This document shows, in pieces, positions 51,618 to 60,924 of a stretch of DNA of 64,000 nucleotides. A model generated the notes under the pieces. That model made no database searches. It saw only the letters and a list, made by a program, of their open reading frames with translations, and was not told where the DNA came from. A program made the position numbers and the translations under genes. The first letter of the stretch is position 1. Every line of letters begins with the position of its first letter. This DNA is from JAZDOT01 sp043798355 (lineage in GTDB: Bacteria; Patescibacteriota; Gracilibacteria; Peribacterales; Peribacteraceae): the NCBI GenBank assembly GCA_043798355.1, contig JAZDOT010000011.1, positions 1 to 64,000 on the forward strand, given 5' to 3'.

Positions 51618-53639
51618 CTACCAGCTGTACCGTGTCCCGCGGATCACCGTGTCCGGGATGTCCAACCAGAGGAATGGTTGCGAGCCTCCCGCACCCCGGT
51701 CGAGCCAACGCATATGGCTTCCTGACACAGAGAACGTCGTTTGGGAGGAGGGAAGTTCCGTGATGTGCGAGAGGGAAACCTGAAGGGATGAAGGAGAGGC
51801 GCCGGAGGCGGTCGGATTGACAATGAATCCCTGAAGCATCAGGCGCATCGAGTCGGCAGGGGGGACGGAAGTTTCCAGGGAATCTGTGAGATTTGAGCAT
51901 CGGACGAGGAATGATCCTGCGATGTATTGATCCGTGTACGTGGTTCCGTCCGGATACAGGGAGTCGCATCCGGCGGGATGAGAGGGATTGAGAGCATTGA
52001 ACAGGACGAAATCCTGCGCGCCCATGACGACGTTTTTGGCCTCAATCTCGAAGAGGAGATCGGAGACGACAGCCTTATGTACATCATTTCGAGTAGTGCC
52101 ATTGGGGGTTGCAGAGAAGGAGAAGCCGGCGATGTTCGCGGTCCCGGTCATGCCGCTCCCCGTTTCCGTACCCGCATTCGAGACGTTTGAAAATTTCGCC
52201 AGCACGGTGCGGTGCGGTTCGCCGATGATTGCTGTGTTCGTGTGCGGAGAGGAAACACCAATGAACACTTCCCCTTCCTTCAAAGCATCTCCGTCATTCG
52301 CCGCGAGGAGGGTACTGGACTGATCGCCGATCGCCTCAACAGCGATAGGGTCTGTGGAGAGGAACAGCTGAATGAGTTCATTGGAAACGGCGCCGGACGT
52401 ATCGTCTTTCAGAACCGGTTGCACGATAAGTGTGACTGTCTCACCACGGGGAACGATGAGTTTCCTCCCGGGAATTTCGGCGCAGAACACTGTGACGGGT
52501 TCCCCCAGGGCGATGGAATTGTCAGAGGGGGTGGGAGAAGAACCGCATGCTCCGATTGTCGCGATGGCGAGAGTTTGCTGTTCACCTTCCGGCAAGAGTT
52601 GCAGCCGGTCGATGCTGACCGCTCTCCCGCTCGCGGAGAGGAACAGTTTCGTGACAGCGACGTCTTCCCCGTCTGCGAGGAACCTGAGGCGCAGAATACT
52701 TTCCACGACGGTTCCTCCAAGGAGCTGGTGGCTGCGGACCGGAACGGGATCTTTCGTGACGAACAGATTGCCGGAGGGGAGGAGCGCGCCGCTCCCGCCG
52801 AGGGACGGGATGACGGGAGTGCAGACACTGGGGGAGCCGACGCAGGAAAACCCCGGCTCGTGCTGACAGAGACCTGAACAACCGTCCTCGTCCGCACCAT
52901 TACCGTCGTCACACGTTTCGCCGGTCTCTCTGATGCCGTTGCCGCAGACAGCTTCTCTTTCACAGAGCGGCGAACATCCGTCCCCTGCCGTACCGTTGCC
53001 GTCGTCGCACCCTTCGCCCGGATCGAGGTTTCCGTTGCCGCAGAGAGACTCATAGAAACAGGCATCGGAGCAGCCGTCGCCGTTTGCGGTATTTCCATCA
53101 TCGCATTCCTCTCCCGGATGGAGGACCCCGTCTCCGCAGAAGGCTGCGCGTTCGAGCCCGGTTCCGCACCGGAACGTGAAGTTGGCGGAGGTCATTATGT
53201 AGTACGTGCGTCCGCGGAAGAATTCGGAGATGCTTCCATTGCGGGCGAGCAGATCAACGTACGTTTGCTGCAGGCCCGGATTCGCTGCACTCATCTCGCC
53301 CGGAGAAATGAAGAAACGCCCGGTGAGTGGGGGCTCATTTCCCGTATATTCGTAGAACCAGTATCGCGTGACGCTATCCCGTTCGAGTGGTGATCCGGGA
53401 ACAATGAGAGGAAAGAGTCCTTCTCCGGCGCACGTGAAGAGGTTGTGTTCATCTTTGCGGAGCACGATGCCCTGCTCCGATTTTGCTTTCGAGAAGACGT
53501 TCATGCGCGCGCCGACCTGCCCGAGCAGGGATGAGCCCGGGAGACTCGGGAGAGAGAGACCACTACGACAGGAGAAAGACACTGCGATCGCGCTCACGAT
53601 GAGGACGGCGATGACGCCGTACTTTTTTATCTTGCTCAT
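51618..53639 (-). CDS. Large secreted protein with three DUF4215 repeats
   Basis: 673 residues. N-terminal membrane anchor/signal (KKYGVIAVLIVSAIAVSFSC, possibly a lipobox). Three Cys-rich repeats (CGDGVLHPGEECDDGN, CGNGNLDPGEGCDDGN, CGNGIRETGETCDDGN) lie at about 180-300, normally found on extracellular proteins of diverse bacteria. The C-terminal half carries LLGGTVVES...KLIVPRGETVTLIVQP, shared with the proteins at 21567 and 31878. Ends FLWLDIPDTVIRGTRYSW, very like the end of the 31878 protein (FLWIEYPDTQVNGTAYAG). Second gene in an operon with 53726-54451. Confidence 0.82.
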   Translation of the reverse strand: MSKIKKYGVIAVLIVSAIAVSFSCRSGLSLPSLPGSSLLGQVGARMNVFSKAKSEQGIVLRKDEHNLFTCAGEGLFPLIVPGSPLERDSVTRYWFYEYTGNEPPLTGRFFISPGEMSAANPGLQQTYVDLLARNGSISEFFRGRTYYIMTSANFTFRCGTGLERAAFCGDGVLHPGEECDDGNTANGDGCSDACFYESLCGNGNLDPGEGCDDGNGTAGDGCSPLCEREAVCGNGIRETGETCDDGNGADEDGCSGLCQHEPGFSCVGSPSVCTPVIPSLGGSGALLPSGNLFVTKDPVPVRSHQLLGGTVVESILRLRFLADGEDVAVTKLFLSASGRAVSIDRLQLLPEGEQQTLAIATIGACGSSPTPSDNSIALGEPVTVFCAEIPGRKLIVPRGETVTLIVQPVLKDDTSGAVSNELIQLFLSTDPIAVEAIGDQSSTLLAANDGDALKEGEVFIGVSSPHTNTAIIGEPHRTVLAKFSNVSNAGTETGSGMTGTANIAGFSFSATPNGTTRNDVHKAVVSDLLFEIEAKNVVMGAQDFVLFNALNPSHPAGCDSLYPDGTTYTDQYIAGSFLVRCSNLTDSLETSVPPADSMRLMLQGFIVNPTASGASPSSLQVSLSHITELPSSQTTFSVSGSHMRWLDRGAGGSQPFLWLDIPDTVIRGTRYSW

Positions 53640-53725
53640 AGGGAGGGCGGGAGAATGATCACTCCGCACTCTACCAAATCATGCCGTACCTCTACCAGCT
53701 CGTCTTTTCTCATGCAGCACCACTC

Positions 53726-54451
53726 TCATCCCTGTTTCTGTTCATTGGAGGGGGCAGCGGTTGTTGCGGCTGCAGGTGGGGGAGACTGGAGCGACTGGAG
53801 TGCTTTTTCCAGTCTCGCCGAGGAATCCTCCGGTGCCTGTTGTACGACAGGAGAAACGGGGGTGTTCTGTCCCGGTTGCACGGCAGGCACAGCGAAGCGT
53901 TTCTTGCGTTTCAGGAAGATGAAGGCGACGAAAATGACCAGCGCGCATGCGAAGAGGATGAGTTGCCACAGCGGGAGAAGAGAGAAGAGCGATGGTGATT
54001 CTGCAGCCGGTTGCCCGCCTGTATCATCGGGAGGCGTGGTGTCCGTGATCACGGCGCCACTCTCTCCTGCGGGGATCTCTTCCTGTGAGGATGTGCTCTC
54101 GGGGCCGGAATCGGACGAGAGGGCACCGCTGCCGCCCTCCTTTTCCTCCCCCGTCTCTGCTCCGGAGAGAGTATCCGCGGAGGCAGCCGGTTTTTCCGTG
54201 TCACTTCCGGTGTCTGTCGGAGCTTCGGGGAGTGTAACATCGATGGCTTTCCCATTGCGGTAGAATGTGCGTGGGGTGCTGGCACTCTGCGCGAGGCCGG
54301 ATCTGGAAGGAGAGGGGAGGACCGTGGCGGTCGGAGCATTCTCGCCGAGGTCAAAGGCTTCGCCGGGCGTGAGGTACGCATGAGCGGACGGCGCAACCGC
54401 GAGGAGGGCAATGAGGGAGATCGAACGGAGGGAGTGTTTCAGAATGGGCAT
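53726..54451 (-). CDS. Secreted/membrane-anchored low-complexity protein
   Basis: 241 residues: signal peptide (KHSLRSISLIALLAVAPSAHA), a Pro/Ser/Glu-rich disordered region (30-150), one membrane helix (LWQLILFACALVIFVAFIFL) followed by KRKKR, and a short cytoplasmic helix. No family recognised. Upstream of the DUF4215 gene, 86 bp apart; they may form a surface assembly. Confidence 0.7.
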   Translation of the reverse strand: MPILKHSLRSISLIALLAVAPSAHAYLTPGEAFDLGENAPTATVLPSPSRSGLAQSASTPRTFYRNGKAIDVTLPEAPTDTGSDTEKPAASADTLSGAETGEEKEGGSGALSSDSGPESTSSQEEIPAGESGAVITDTTPPDDTGGQPAAESPSLFSLLPLWQLILFACALVIFVAFIFLKRKKRFAVPAVQPGQNTPVSPVVQQAPEDSSARLEKALQSLQSPPPAAATTAAPSNEQKQG

Positions 54452-54534
54452 GGGTGTGTATGAAAGAATGCGTTTCTATTATACACGTTTGCATGCGAAT
54501 GGACAATGAGAGCGATTAGCGTGCAGCGGCGATC

Positions 54535-54562
54535 AGTAGAGGCGCACCGGCGGTGCGCCTCT
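54535..54562. repeat. GC-rich palindrome, copy 2 (end of rny)
   Basis: AGTAGAGGCGCACC-G-GCGGTGCGCCTCTACT; overlaps the rny stop and may terminate it. Same as 18268-18296. Confidence 0.8.
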
Positions 54563-56117
54563 ACTTCGCCGTTTCCTCGATCCTGCGTTCCCGGATGACG
54601 TTGACCTTGATGACGCCCGGATATGTGAGCTCCTGTTCGATCTTCTGGGCGATGGCTTTGGCGAGCTCGGCCTGCTGGAGATCGTCCACTTTCTGCGTAT
54701 CCACGTAGATGCGGATTTCGCGTCCGGCCGAGATGGCGAATGCGCGTTGGACTCCGTCGAAGCCGCGTGCGATGTCCTCGAGGTTCTTGAGGCGCTTCAG
54801 GTAGGCCTCGAAGGATTCCCTCCGCGCGCCCGGCCGGGCGCCGGACACGGCGTCCGCCGCAGCGACGATGAAGGCTTCGGGCGAAGCGATGGGCGTATCG
54901 CCGTGGTGCGCAGCCACGCAGTGGATCACTTCCGGGCGCACCTTGAAACGCTTGCAGATCTCCACGCCGATCTCCACGTGCGTGCCAGCCACTTCGTGGT
55001 CAAGGGCTTTGCCGATGTCGTGGAGGAGGCATCCTTCCGCAACGACGAGCGGATCCGCGCCGATCTCCTCTGCGAGGATGCGTGCGATGTTCGCCATCTC
55101 GACGGAGTGTTTGAGGATGTTCTGGCCGTAACTGGTGCGGAACCTGAGGCGTCCGATGATCTTGAGGAGATCCTGCGGGTAGCCCGTGATGCCCAGTTCC
55201 TCCGTTGCGCGCTTGCCGAATTCCAGCATCATCTTGCCGACCTGCTCCTTCATCTTCATGACCACTTCTTCGATGCGCGCGGGTTGGATGCGGCCGTCCT
55301 TGATGAGCTTCTCCATGGCGAGCTTCGCCACGTAGCGGCGCGCCAGATCGTAGCCGGAAATGATGATGGCGCCCGGCGTGTCGTCGATGATGATGTCCAC
55401 GCCCGTGGCCTCCTCGAAGGCGATGATGTTGCGTCCCTCCTTGCCGATGATCTTGCCCTTCACGTCATCGGACGGGAGCTGGACGATGGTCGCGGTGGAC
55501 TCCGTCGCCACCTCCGAGGCGAAGCGCTGCATGGCCTCGGCGAGGAGGTTCTTCGCCTGTTCTTCGATCTCCTCCTCCATGCCTTCCTTCATGAGTTTGA
55601 TCTGCTCCGCGAAGTGGGTGGAGTACTCCTTTTTGAGTTCATTCCAGAGCTGCTCCTTGGCCTGTGTTTCCGAAAGCTTCGAAACTTTCTCCAGCGCTTC
55701 GCGGTGCGTCTGGCTGGCTTTCACGAGCTCGGCTTTCAGATCCTCCACTTCTTTCTGGCGCTGCTGGAGGGCTGTCCGCTGGTGATCGATGTCCTGTGTG
55801 CGCTCGGTGAGATTGCGTTCTTTCTCCTCCAGTCTCGCTCCGTCTTTTTCCAGTTTGGACTCCAGTTCGCCTGCCCGGAGTTTCGCTTCACTCAGGATCT
55901 CGCGGGCGTTCGCGCGGGCCTCGGCTTCGGCCGCTTTCCCTTTTACTTCCGCTTCAGCGATTTTCGATTCCGTCTTCTTGAGTTGCTGTTCCAGTGCGCT
56001 GATTTCGGTCCGCAGGGCAGCGCTGATGCGCTTGCCTTTCGAGAACCAGAACCACCCCGTCAGGAGCCCGAGGAGGAGTCCCGCGAGGAGTGCGAGGAAA
56101 ATGATGGTGAAGCTCAT
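54561..56117 (-). CDS. rny: Ribonuclease Y
   Basis: 518 residues, full length. N-terminal membrane helix (IIFLALLAGLLLGLLTGWFWF), long coiled coil (30-200), KH domain (GKIIGKEGRNIIAFEEATG), and HD domain (LLHDIGKALDHEVAGTHVEIG) with the later GARPGARRESFEAYLKRL. It is the membrane-bound endonuclease that starts mRNA decay. Confidence 0.96.
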   Translation of the reverse strand: MSFTIIFLALLAGLLLGLLTGWFWFSKGKRISAALRTEISALEQQLKKTESKIAEAEVKGKAAEAEARANAREILSEAKLRAGELESKLEKDGARLEEKERNLTERTQDIDHQRTALQQRQKEVEDLKAELVKASQTHREALEKVSKLSETQAKEQLWNELKKEYSTHFAEQIKLMKEGMEEEIEEQAKNLLAEAMQRFASEVATESTATIVQLPSDDVKGKIIGKEGRNIIAFEEATGVDIIIDDTPGAIIISGYDLARRYVAKLAMEKLIKDGRIQPARIEEVVMKMKEQVGKMMLEFGKRATEELGITGYPQDLLKIIGRLRFRTSYGQNILKHSVEMANIARILAEEIGADPLVVAEGCLLHDIGKALDHEVAGTHVEIGVEICKRFKVRPEVIHCVAAHHGDTPIASPEAFIVAAADAVSGARPGARRESFEAYLKRLKNLEDIARGFDGVQRAFAISAGREIRIYVDTQKVDDLQQAELAKAIAQKIEQELTYPGVIKVNVIRERRIEETAK

Positions 56118-56531
56118 AGGTGGGGGCAGAAGAAAAGTAAGGACTCTTCTGCCGTTCAGCCGATAGATCCCCCGCTCGCTTCCGCACGCTGGATTTTATG
56201 CGATCCGATGCTGTTTGCGAGCGTAGTCATGCGTGCTTTGTGAGCGAGAGGGAGGATCCGTCGAGAGAACGGTGAAAAAGTTCCTCCTTATTGTAGAGGA
56301 AAGAATGGGTCGAAAGCGAATGGCAGGGAAGTGGCTTCTTCCAGGGCTCGTAACGATCTTCTGCGCAAAAGAGGAATTGACATTATTTGTTAATAGTGAA
56401 GAGATATTCTGATCTGCCTACGTTCCCCCTCAAGAGGGAACAGAAGAAGAGGCTTCATAGAGCCCTCTGGTGGCATGGGCAATCGGCAGGTCACTCGGGC
56501 TCCATCCCGTTTTCCTTGGATTCGCCTGACT

Positions 56532-58880
56532 ATGTTCTCGTTTTACGTTTTTTTGATGACAGATCGGGCGTCCCTTCTCTGGCTCATCAGCAAAGTCCTC
56601 CTCCTTACCTGCGCACTGATGCTCGGCATCGATCGTGCGGAGGCTTCCGTTGTCATCAATGAAGTGATGTGGGCGGGGTCCGACATGTCGACGAGTGACG
56701 AGTGGCTGGAATTGAGAGGGACGGGGACGGGGGAGACGGTGATGAGTGGCTGGACCATCACCTCTCTTTCGGGAAACGGGACGGAGGTGATCATGATGAC
56801 GTTCCCTCCGTCGACGACGATTGCACCGGATGCATACATGATCGTGAGCCACTTCGCTGCCGCGCTGTCGCGCCTCGGATCCGAACCTGCCTTCCTCACG
56901 AGTGCGATGAGCATAGCGAATACGAAATTGCTTTTGCGCTTGAAGGATTCTTCAGGCGCAGTCATCGACGAAGTGGACGACGGAGTCGGCGCGCCTTTTG
57001 CAGGAGCCAACCCTTCGGGCGCAGCGAAAGCCAGCATGGAGCGCATCGATCCTCTGCGCCCCGGAAATCTCTCCGACAATTGGTCGACGGCTTCGACGAC
57101 GCGCGGTTTCGACGAAGGTACAACAATCTTCGGAACACCGGGCTATGCAAACGGATCCTCTGATTCTTCTGCCCCGCAGCCAGGAACGGCTGCTCCTGAA
57201 GCTTCATCTTCATCCGAAGCCGCACCCGCGGAGGGGTGCTGCTCCAGTTCGGAAAATTCTTCGGCTTCCTCTTCCCCGCAGCCAGGAACGGCTGCTCCTG
57301 AGGATTCATCTTCCTCCGAAGCTGCCTCATTTTCGTCTGTTTCCTCTGTTTCTTTTGCTTCCTCTGCTTCCTCTTCGGGCCAATCACCGCTCATCCTCCT
57401 CTCCGAAGTCCTCGCGAACCCCATCGGAACCGATACCGAAGAGTGGATCGAGATTGCAAATTTCGCAGATGCAGCGCTCTCTCCCGGCGGATGGATCCTC
57501 TCTGTGGGGAGTGCGAAGTACAACATCTCCTCCGCGCTCACGCTGCAGCCGCACCAGACCGCACTCTTCCGTAAATCGCTGACGAATATTGCGCTGACGA
57601 ATGCCGGTGGGGTCGTTCTGCTCTCGAGCGGTAGAACGGTGATGGACAGGTTGGACTATCCGGAGACCGAAGAGGAAGTGAGTTTCGGCAGGAACCCTTC
57701 TGATCTTCGGATGCTGCAGCCCTTCTGCGTACCCAGTCCCGGGAGGTGGAATGACGATGCAACGATCGAGCCCGCTCTTTCCATTCAATCGGGAGAGACG
57801 AGTGACATCGGACATGTTTCCATCAATGTCGAAACGGTGATACCGGAGGGGTCGCTCGCCTCCGTCCGCTGCCGCTTCGAGTTCGGGGACGGGGCCGTGA
57901 GTGACAGTTGTAATCCCGCATCGCACATGTATGAGGAAGTCGGAACGTACGAGATGGTCCTCACGGCGGAGTCCCTCTGCGGTCCGGCTCCCATCAGGCG
58001 GTTGCAGATCGAAGTGCTGCCGGAGTCCAATTCTTCCAGCGAGGGGCCAGTGGTGAAGTCGTCGTCCAGCTCTCACTCTCCCCGATCCTCGGCATCTTCG
58101 GCGTCCTCTGCGTCCTCTGCATCCTCTTCATGTCGCGGCGATCTTTCTACATCTGTCTTTCTCTCCGAGATCTACCCCTCTCCGCGCGAAGGCGAAGAGG
58201 AATGGGTGGAGATTGCAAACACGTCCGATACCGCTTCCGATCTCTGCGGCTGGACGCTCGACGACATTCAAGATGGCGGCAGCAAGCCATGGACGATCCC
58301 CACAGGATTCACTGTTCCTGCGCAGGGTTTCCTCGTGCTCGGCCACGATGAGACGGGCATCGGGTGGAATAACGGCGGGGACGATGCTCTGCTTACACGG
58401 CCGGACGGGACAGTCGCATCTTCCGTGCAGTATCCGAAGATGCGCGAAGGAACGGCGTATGCCTCGGACGGAGAGGCGTTGTGCGTGACGGAAGACCCGA
58501 CGCCGGGAAAGGAGAACGACTGTCCGACAGCCCCTCCCCCACCGAGGGAGGGTGCCCCGAGTTCTAGCGAGGGGCGGGAGAGGGCATCGGCTGCCAAGGC
58601 ATCATCCAAGAGTCCTTCTCTGAAGAAGACGAAGCAGGTGAAAGCTGACAGTCGTACTCGCTATGTGAATGTCTCCATTCCCACAGGAACCTCCGCACTC
58701 CTGATGTCCATGGAGAGCGAGGCGGCGCTTAGGCTGCAGGGGTATGTATCCGAGTGGCTTCCGGCTGCAGGGTCCAAAGAAGCTGCAGCGGAGCCCGGTA
58801 TGGGGGTTGTCGAGCTGACGCTCGCCGTTCTCGGGGTGTTGTCTTCGGGAGCGATGTTCGTCGTGAGGAGGATGAAGTGA
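56532..58880 (+). CDS. Surface protein with three lamin-tail domains and Ser-rich linkers
   Basis: 782 residues. Signal peptide region (SLLWLISKVLLLTCALMLGIDRAEA). Lamin-tail (LTD) domains occur near residues 40-200 (VVINEVMWAG...), 290-410 (LLSEVLANPIGTDTEEWIEIAN) and 535-660 (LSEIYPSPREGEEEWVEIAN). A PKD-like domain (about 420-505, CRFEFGDGAVSDSC) sits between. Ser/Ala linkers are encoded partly by 9-nt repeats (57325-57375 and 58085-58130). A block SPQPGTAAPE...SSEAA is duplicated 111 bp apart. C-terminal membrane helix then RRMK. Expected on the cell surface. Start is uncertain; ATGs at 56475, 56532 and 56556 are possible. Confidence 0.8.
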   Translation: MFSFYVFLMTDRASLLWLISKVLLLTCALMLGIDRAEASVVINEVMWAGSDMSTSDEWLELRGTGTGETVMSGWTITSLSGNGTEVIMMTFPPSTTIAPDAYMIVSHFAAALSRLGSEPAFLTSAMSIANTKLLLRLKDSSGAVIDEVDDGVGAPFAGANPSGAAKASMERIDPLRPGNLSDNWSTASTTRGFDEGTTIFGTPGYANGSSDSSAPQPGTAAPEASSSSEAAPAEGCCSSSENSSASSSPQPGTAAPEDSSSSEAASFSSVSSVSFASSASSSGQSPLILLSEVLANPIGTDTEEWIEIANFADAALSPGGWILSVGSAKYNISSALTLQPHQTALFRKSLTNIALTNAGGVVLLSSGRTVMDRLDYPETEEEVSFGRNPSDLRMLQPFCVPSPGRWNDDATIEPALSIQSGETSDIGHVSINVETVIPEGSLASVRCRFEFGDGAVSDSCNPASHMYEEVGTYEMVLTAESLCGPAPIRRLQIEVLPESNSSSEGPVVKSSSSSHSPRSSASSASSASSASSSCRGDLSTSVFLSEIYPSPREGEEEWVEIANTSDTASDLCGWTLDDIQDGGSKPWTIPTGFTVPAQGFLVLGHDETGIGWNNGGDDALLTRPDGTVASSVQYPKMREGTAYASDGEALCVTEDPTPGKENDCPTAPPPPREGAPSSSEGRERASAAKASSKSPSLKKTKQVKADSRTRYVNVSIPTGTSALLMSMESEAALRLQGYVSEWLPAAGSKEAAAEPGMGVVELTLAVLGVLSSGAMFVVRRMK

Positions 58881-58896
58881 CACATACGCATTGTTT

Positions 58897-59334
58897 ATGA
58901 GCCAGCGCCATCCCATCCAAAATGATCGAATGATGTTGGTGACGACCAACACATACAATCGCGAGCCGATTTTCTTTGATCCTTCCTTCGCGCGGGAGGC
59001 GGTTGAGCGTCTCTATCGCATCCAGGAATTGCATCCGTTCCTGCTCTTCGGATTTGTCATCATGCCGGACCATTGCCATTTTTTAGTGAAGATCCCGTCT
59101 CCGTATACCATTTCAAAATTAATGAATGATTTCAAAACCGGTCTGACGTTCGATCTGGGAATACGGGCATTCTGGCAACGGCGTTTTCATATTCGTCTCC
59201 TGTGTGATCCATACCATGCGCTTCGATATATTCATCGCAATCCCGTAAAGGCAGGAATGGTGGAGACCCCGGAAGATTACCCGTGGTCTTCTGCTTCGGG
59301 CAGGTGGGATGTTTCGCCGATCGATGCATCATAG
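58897..59334 (+). CDS. REP-associated tyrosine transposase (RAYT, IS200-like)
   Basis: 145 residues of the Y1 HUH fold. Motif HUH in IMPDHCHFLV, FWQRRFHIRLL and the characteristic RYIHRNPVKAGMVETPEDYPWSS. The catalytic Tyr is likely the one in LRYIHRNP. RAYTs cut single-stranded DNA at REP hairpins. Two REP elements lie 65-154 bp downstream (59399-59488) and a third at 2300. Compared with other RAYTs it is complete. It may be a domesticated housekeeping RAYT. Confidence 0.9.
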   Translation: MSQRHPIQNDRMMLVTTNTYNREPIFFDPSFAREAVERLYRIQELHPFLLFGFVIMPDHCHFLVKIPSPYTISKLMNDFKTGLTFDLGIRAFWQRRFHIRLLCDPYHALRYIHRNPVKAGMVETPEDYPWSSASGRWDVSPIDAS

Positions 59335-59370
59335 GCCGCGCCTTTGTGAACCGCACCATCATCACACTAT

Positions 59371-59409
59371 AACCGCACCGTGGAACCGCACCGTGGAACC
59401 GCACCGTGG
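59371..59409. repeat. Three 13-bp tandem repeats
   Basis: AACCGCACCGTGG repeated three times; the last one runs into the REP hairpin and shares its left arm. Confidence 0.9.
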
Positions 59410-59422
59410 AACGGTGCTGCTG
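59399..59422 (-). repeat. REP element, copy 2
   Basis: On the minus strand: CAGCAGC, then GCACCGT-TCC-ACGGTGC, GG. Inverted with respect to copy 3. Confidence 0.82.
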
Positions 59423-59464
59423 GGGGAACGGTGAAATGCGGATCGTCATCATCCCGTCCATCCC

Positions 59465-59488
59465 CAGCAGCGCCCTTCCAGGGCGCGG
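59465..59488 (+). repeat. REP element, copy 3
   Basis: CAGCAGC, then GCGCCCT-TCC-AGGGCGC, GG. Stem bases differ from copies 1 and 2 but still pair. A direct repeat AGGGCGCGGC(G)AACAAAA follows. Confidence 0.82.
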
Positions 59489-59550
59489 CGAACAAAAAAC
59501 ACAGGGCGCGGCAAACAAAATTCCCCCTACCCAGCCCCCCTCAAATCTGC

Positions 59551-59556
59551 TACAAT
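59551..59556 (+). promoter_or_regulatory. -10 box of a leaderless gene
   Basis: TACAAT followed by 6 nt and the ATG at 59563. Confidence 0.6.
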
Positions 59557-59562
59557 GTCCTG

Positions 59563-60924
59563 ATGGCTAAAAAACAAACAGCCGAGTCGCCAGAGCTTGC
59601 TGGGGCCAACAGAGAAGTGGCCGAGGCTGTGGCGCGAACCTTGGCCGAATCGCGCGGGGTATTCCGTAGCAGGATGTATGGGTTACTTGGCACGAATGAT
59701 CCGAGCGCAGGGGCTCAGGCACGCCTGTCCGAAGCAGTGGGTATTTCTCCGCGCGTGCCGATCCTCACCCCGCGCAGGATACCGCTCATCGGTCGTTTGT
59801 TCGGGCGTATGGATCAGGGGGCCAATTTGCGAAAAGAAATCCAGCGACCGGAAGTGCTTGAGGAGGTTGTCCAGCATATGCTCGCAACGAATACGGACAT
59901 CTTAACGCTCATCTCGACTGCCCGGAACCCCGGAGCCGAGCGGGTGGAAACCAATGCAGGTCGCCGAAGATTCCGTACATTGGTGCGCGATCCGCAGTCC
60001 CGCGACGCGCAGCTCCTCCTCTTCCTCCGGCGCTCCTTCGAGCATCCGCAGTTTGAGCATCTCTTCGACCAGCTGACGGATGCGGCGCAGATCAGAAACA
60101 TGGAGACGCTCCTCAAGATTCGTTCCCTCTACGATGAACTCCGGAGCGATGCGCAGTACCACATGATCGGGGACGTGGCCGGACCGGCGCCGGAAACACA
60201 GATTTGGAAAGCCATGCACGGGCAACATCAGAGAGGCACGCAATTCCAGGCGGGTGTCTATGCTGCTGGGGAGCCTTATACGTTAACAGGTGGAGCGGTT
60301 GCGGTCACCGATCGTGCGAAGGTGGGTGAGCCGGCAATCAAGACGCTCAACTTACCCGGGATGAGTCAGGACATCATCAAGCTGGGCGATGAGATCGGCA
60401 ATCTCGAGATGAAGCGCAGCAAATTGCAGGACAAATTGAGGGAGATCTGGAACCTCGCGGGCAGACTGAACCCGCCACCGCTCCTTCCTGCACTCGTCCC
60501 ATTGGACTGGCAGCAGTTCGAACCCGAACGCGTGATCTTGGACAGGTTCAGACCTGCGGACCTTACGTTCGGCGCTGCGGGGGTGCACTCCATCAGTGAG
60601 TGGTTGACTGATGACGACCTGCGCGGGCAACTGAGCCGCTATCAGCGCTACCATGCTGCGACACGGGGAGCGCGTGGTGCGCGCCTGCGGTCGGCAGATG
60701 TTCTCGACGAACTCATCCGCACCTACTTCGGTTCCTCCGTTCCCGGGGACCAGCGCGAGACAGTGATCAGCGGCATGAAGCAGAGACTGCGCGCCGGAAC
60801 AGCTCCCGCGCCGACAAAAAAGGAAGAGTACCAGCGCAAACAGGCTGAGTGGAAGCCGGGAGGCAAGGTCAAGGCATTCGTCAATTTCCTTGGTCTCGGC
60901 GATTCCGGCGGCTCTCATCACTGA
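59563..60924 (+). CDS. Protein of unknown function (first of a coupled pair)
   Basis: 453 residues, soluble, mainly helical; residues 1-90 include RIPLIGRLFGRMDQGAN. A middle region has RNPGAERVETNAGRRRFRT. No signal peptide, membrane helix or enzyme motif was recognised. Its stop overlaps the next start (TGATG), so translation is coupled. Ends with a Lys-rich part KVKAFVNFLGLGDSGGSHH. The proteins could be phage- or pilus-like structural parts, but nothing proves it. Confidence 0.72.
   Translation: MAKKQTAESPELAGANREVAEAVARTLAESRGVFRSRMYGLLGTNDPSAGAQARLSEAVGISPRVPILTPRRIPLIGRLFGRMDQGANLRKEIQRPEVLEEVVQHMLATNTDILTLISTARNPGAERVETNAGRRRFRTLVRDPQSRDAQLLLFLRRSFEHPQFEHLFDQLTDAAQIRNMETLLKIRSLYDELRSDAQYHMIGDVAGPAPETQIWKAMHGQHQRGTQFQAGVYAAGEPYTLTGGAVAVTDRAKVGEPAIKTLNLPGMSQDIIKLGDEIGNLEMKRSKLQDKLREIWNLAGRLNPPPLLPALVPLDWQQFEPERVILDRFRPADLTFGAAGVHSISEWLTDDDLRGQLSRYQRYHAATRGARGARLRSADVLDELIRTYFGSSVPGDQRETVISGMKQRLRAGTAPAPTKKEEYQRKQAEWKPGGKVKAFVNFLGLGDSGGSHH

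Noticed and set aside
54747..56243. Plus-strand frame of 498 residues opposite rny
   Set aside because: Complement of RNase Y, whose KH and HD motifs are clear.
58897..59488. Complete IS200/IS605 insertion sequence
   Set aside because: Only a RAYT-type gene is present, without TnpB or clear left/right IS ends; REP elements explain the flanking hairpins better.
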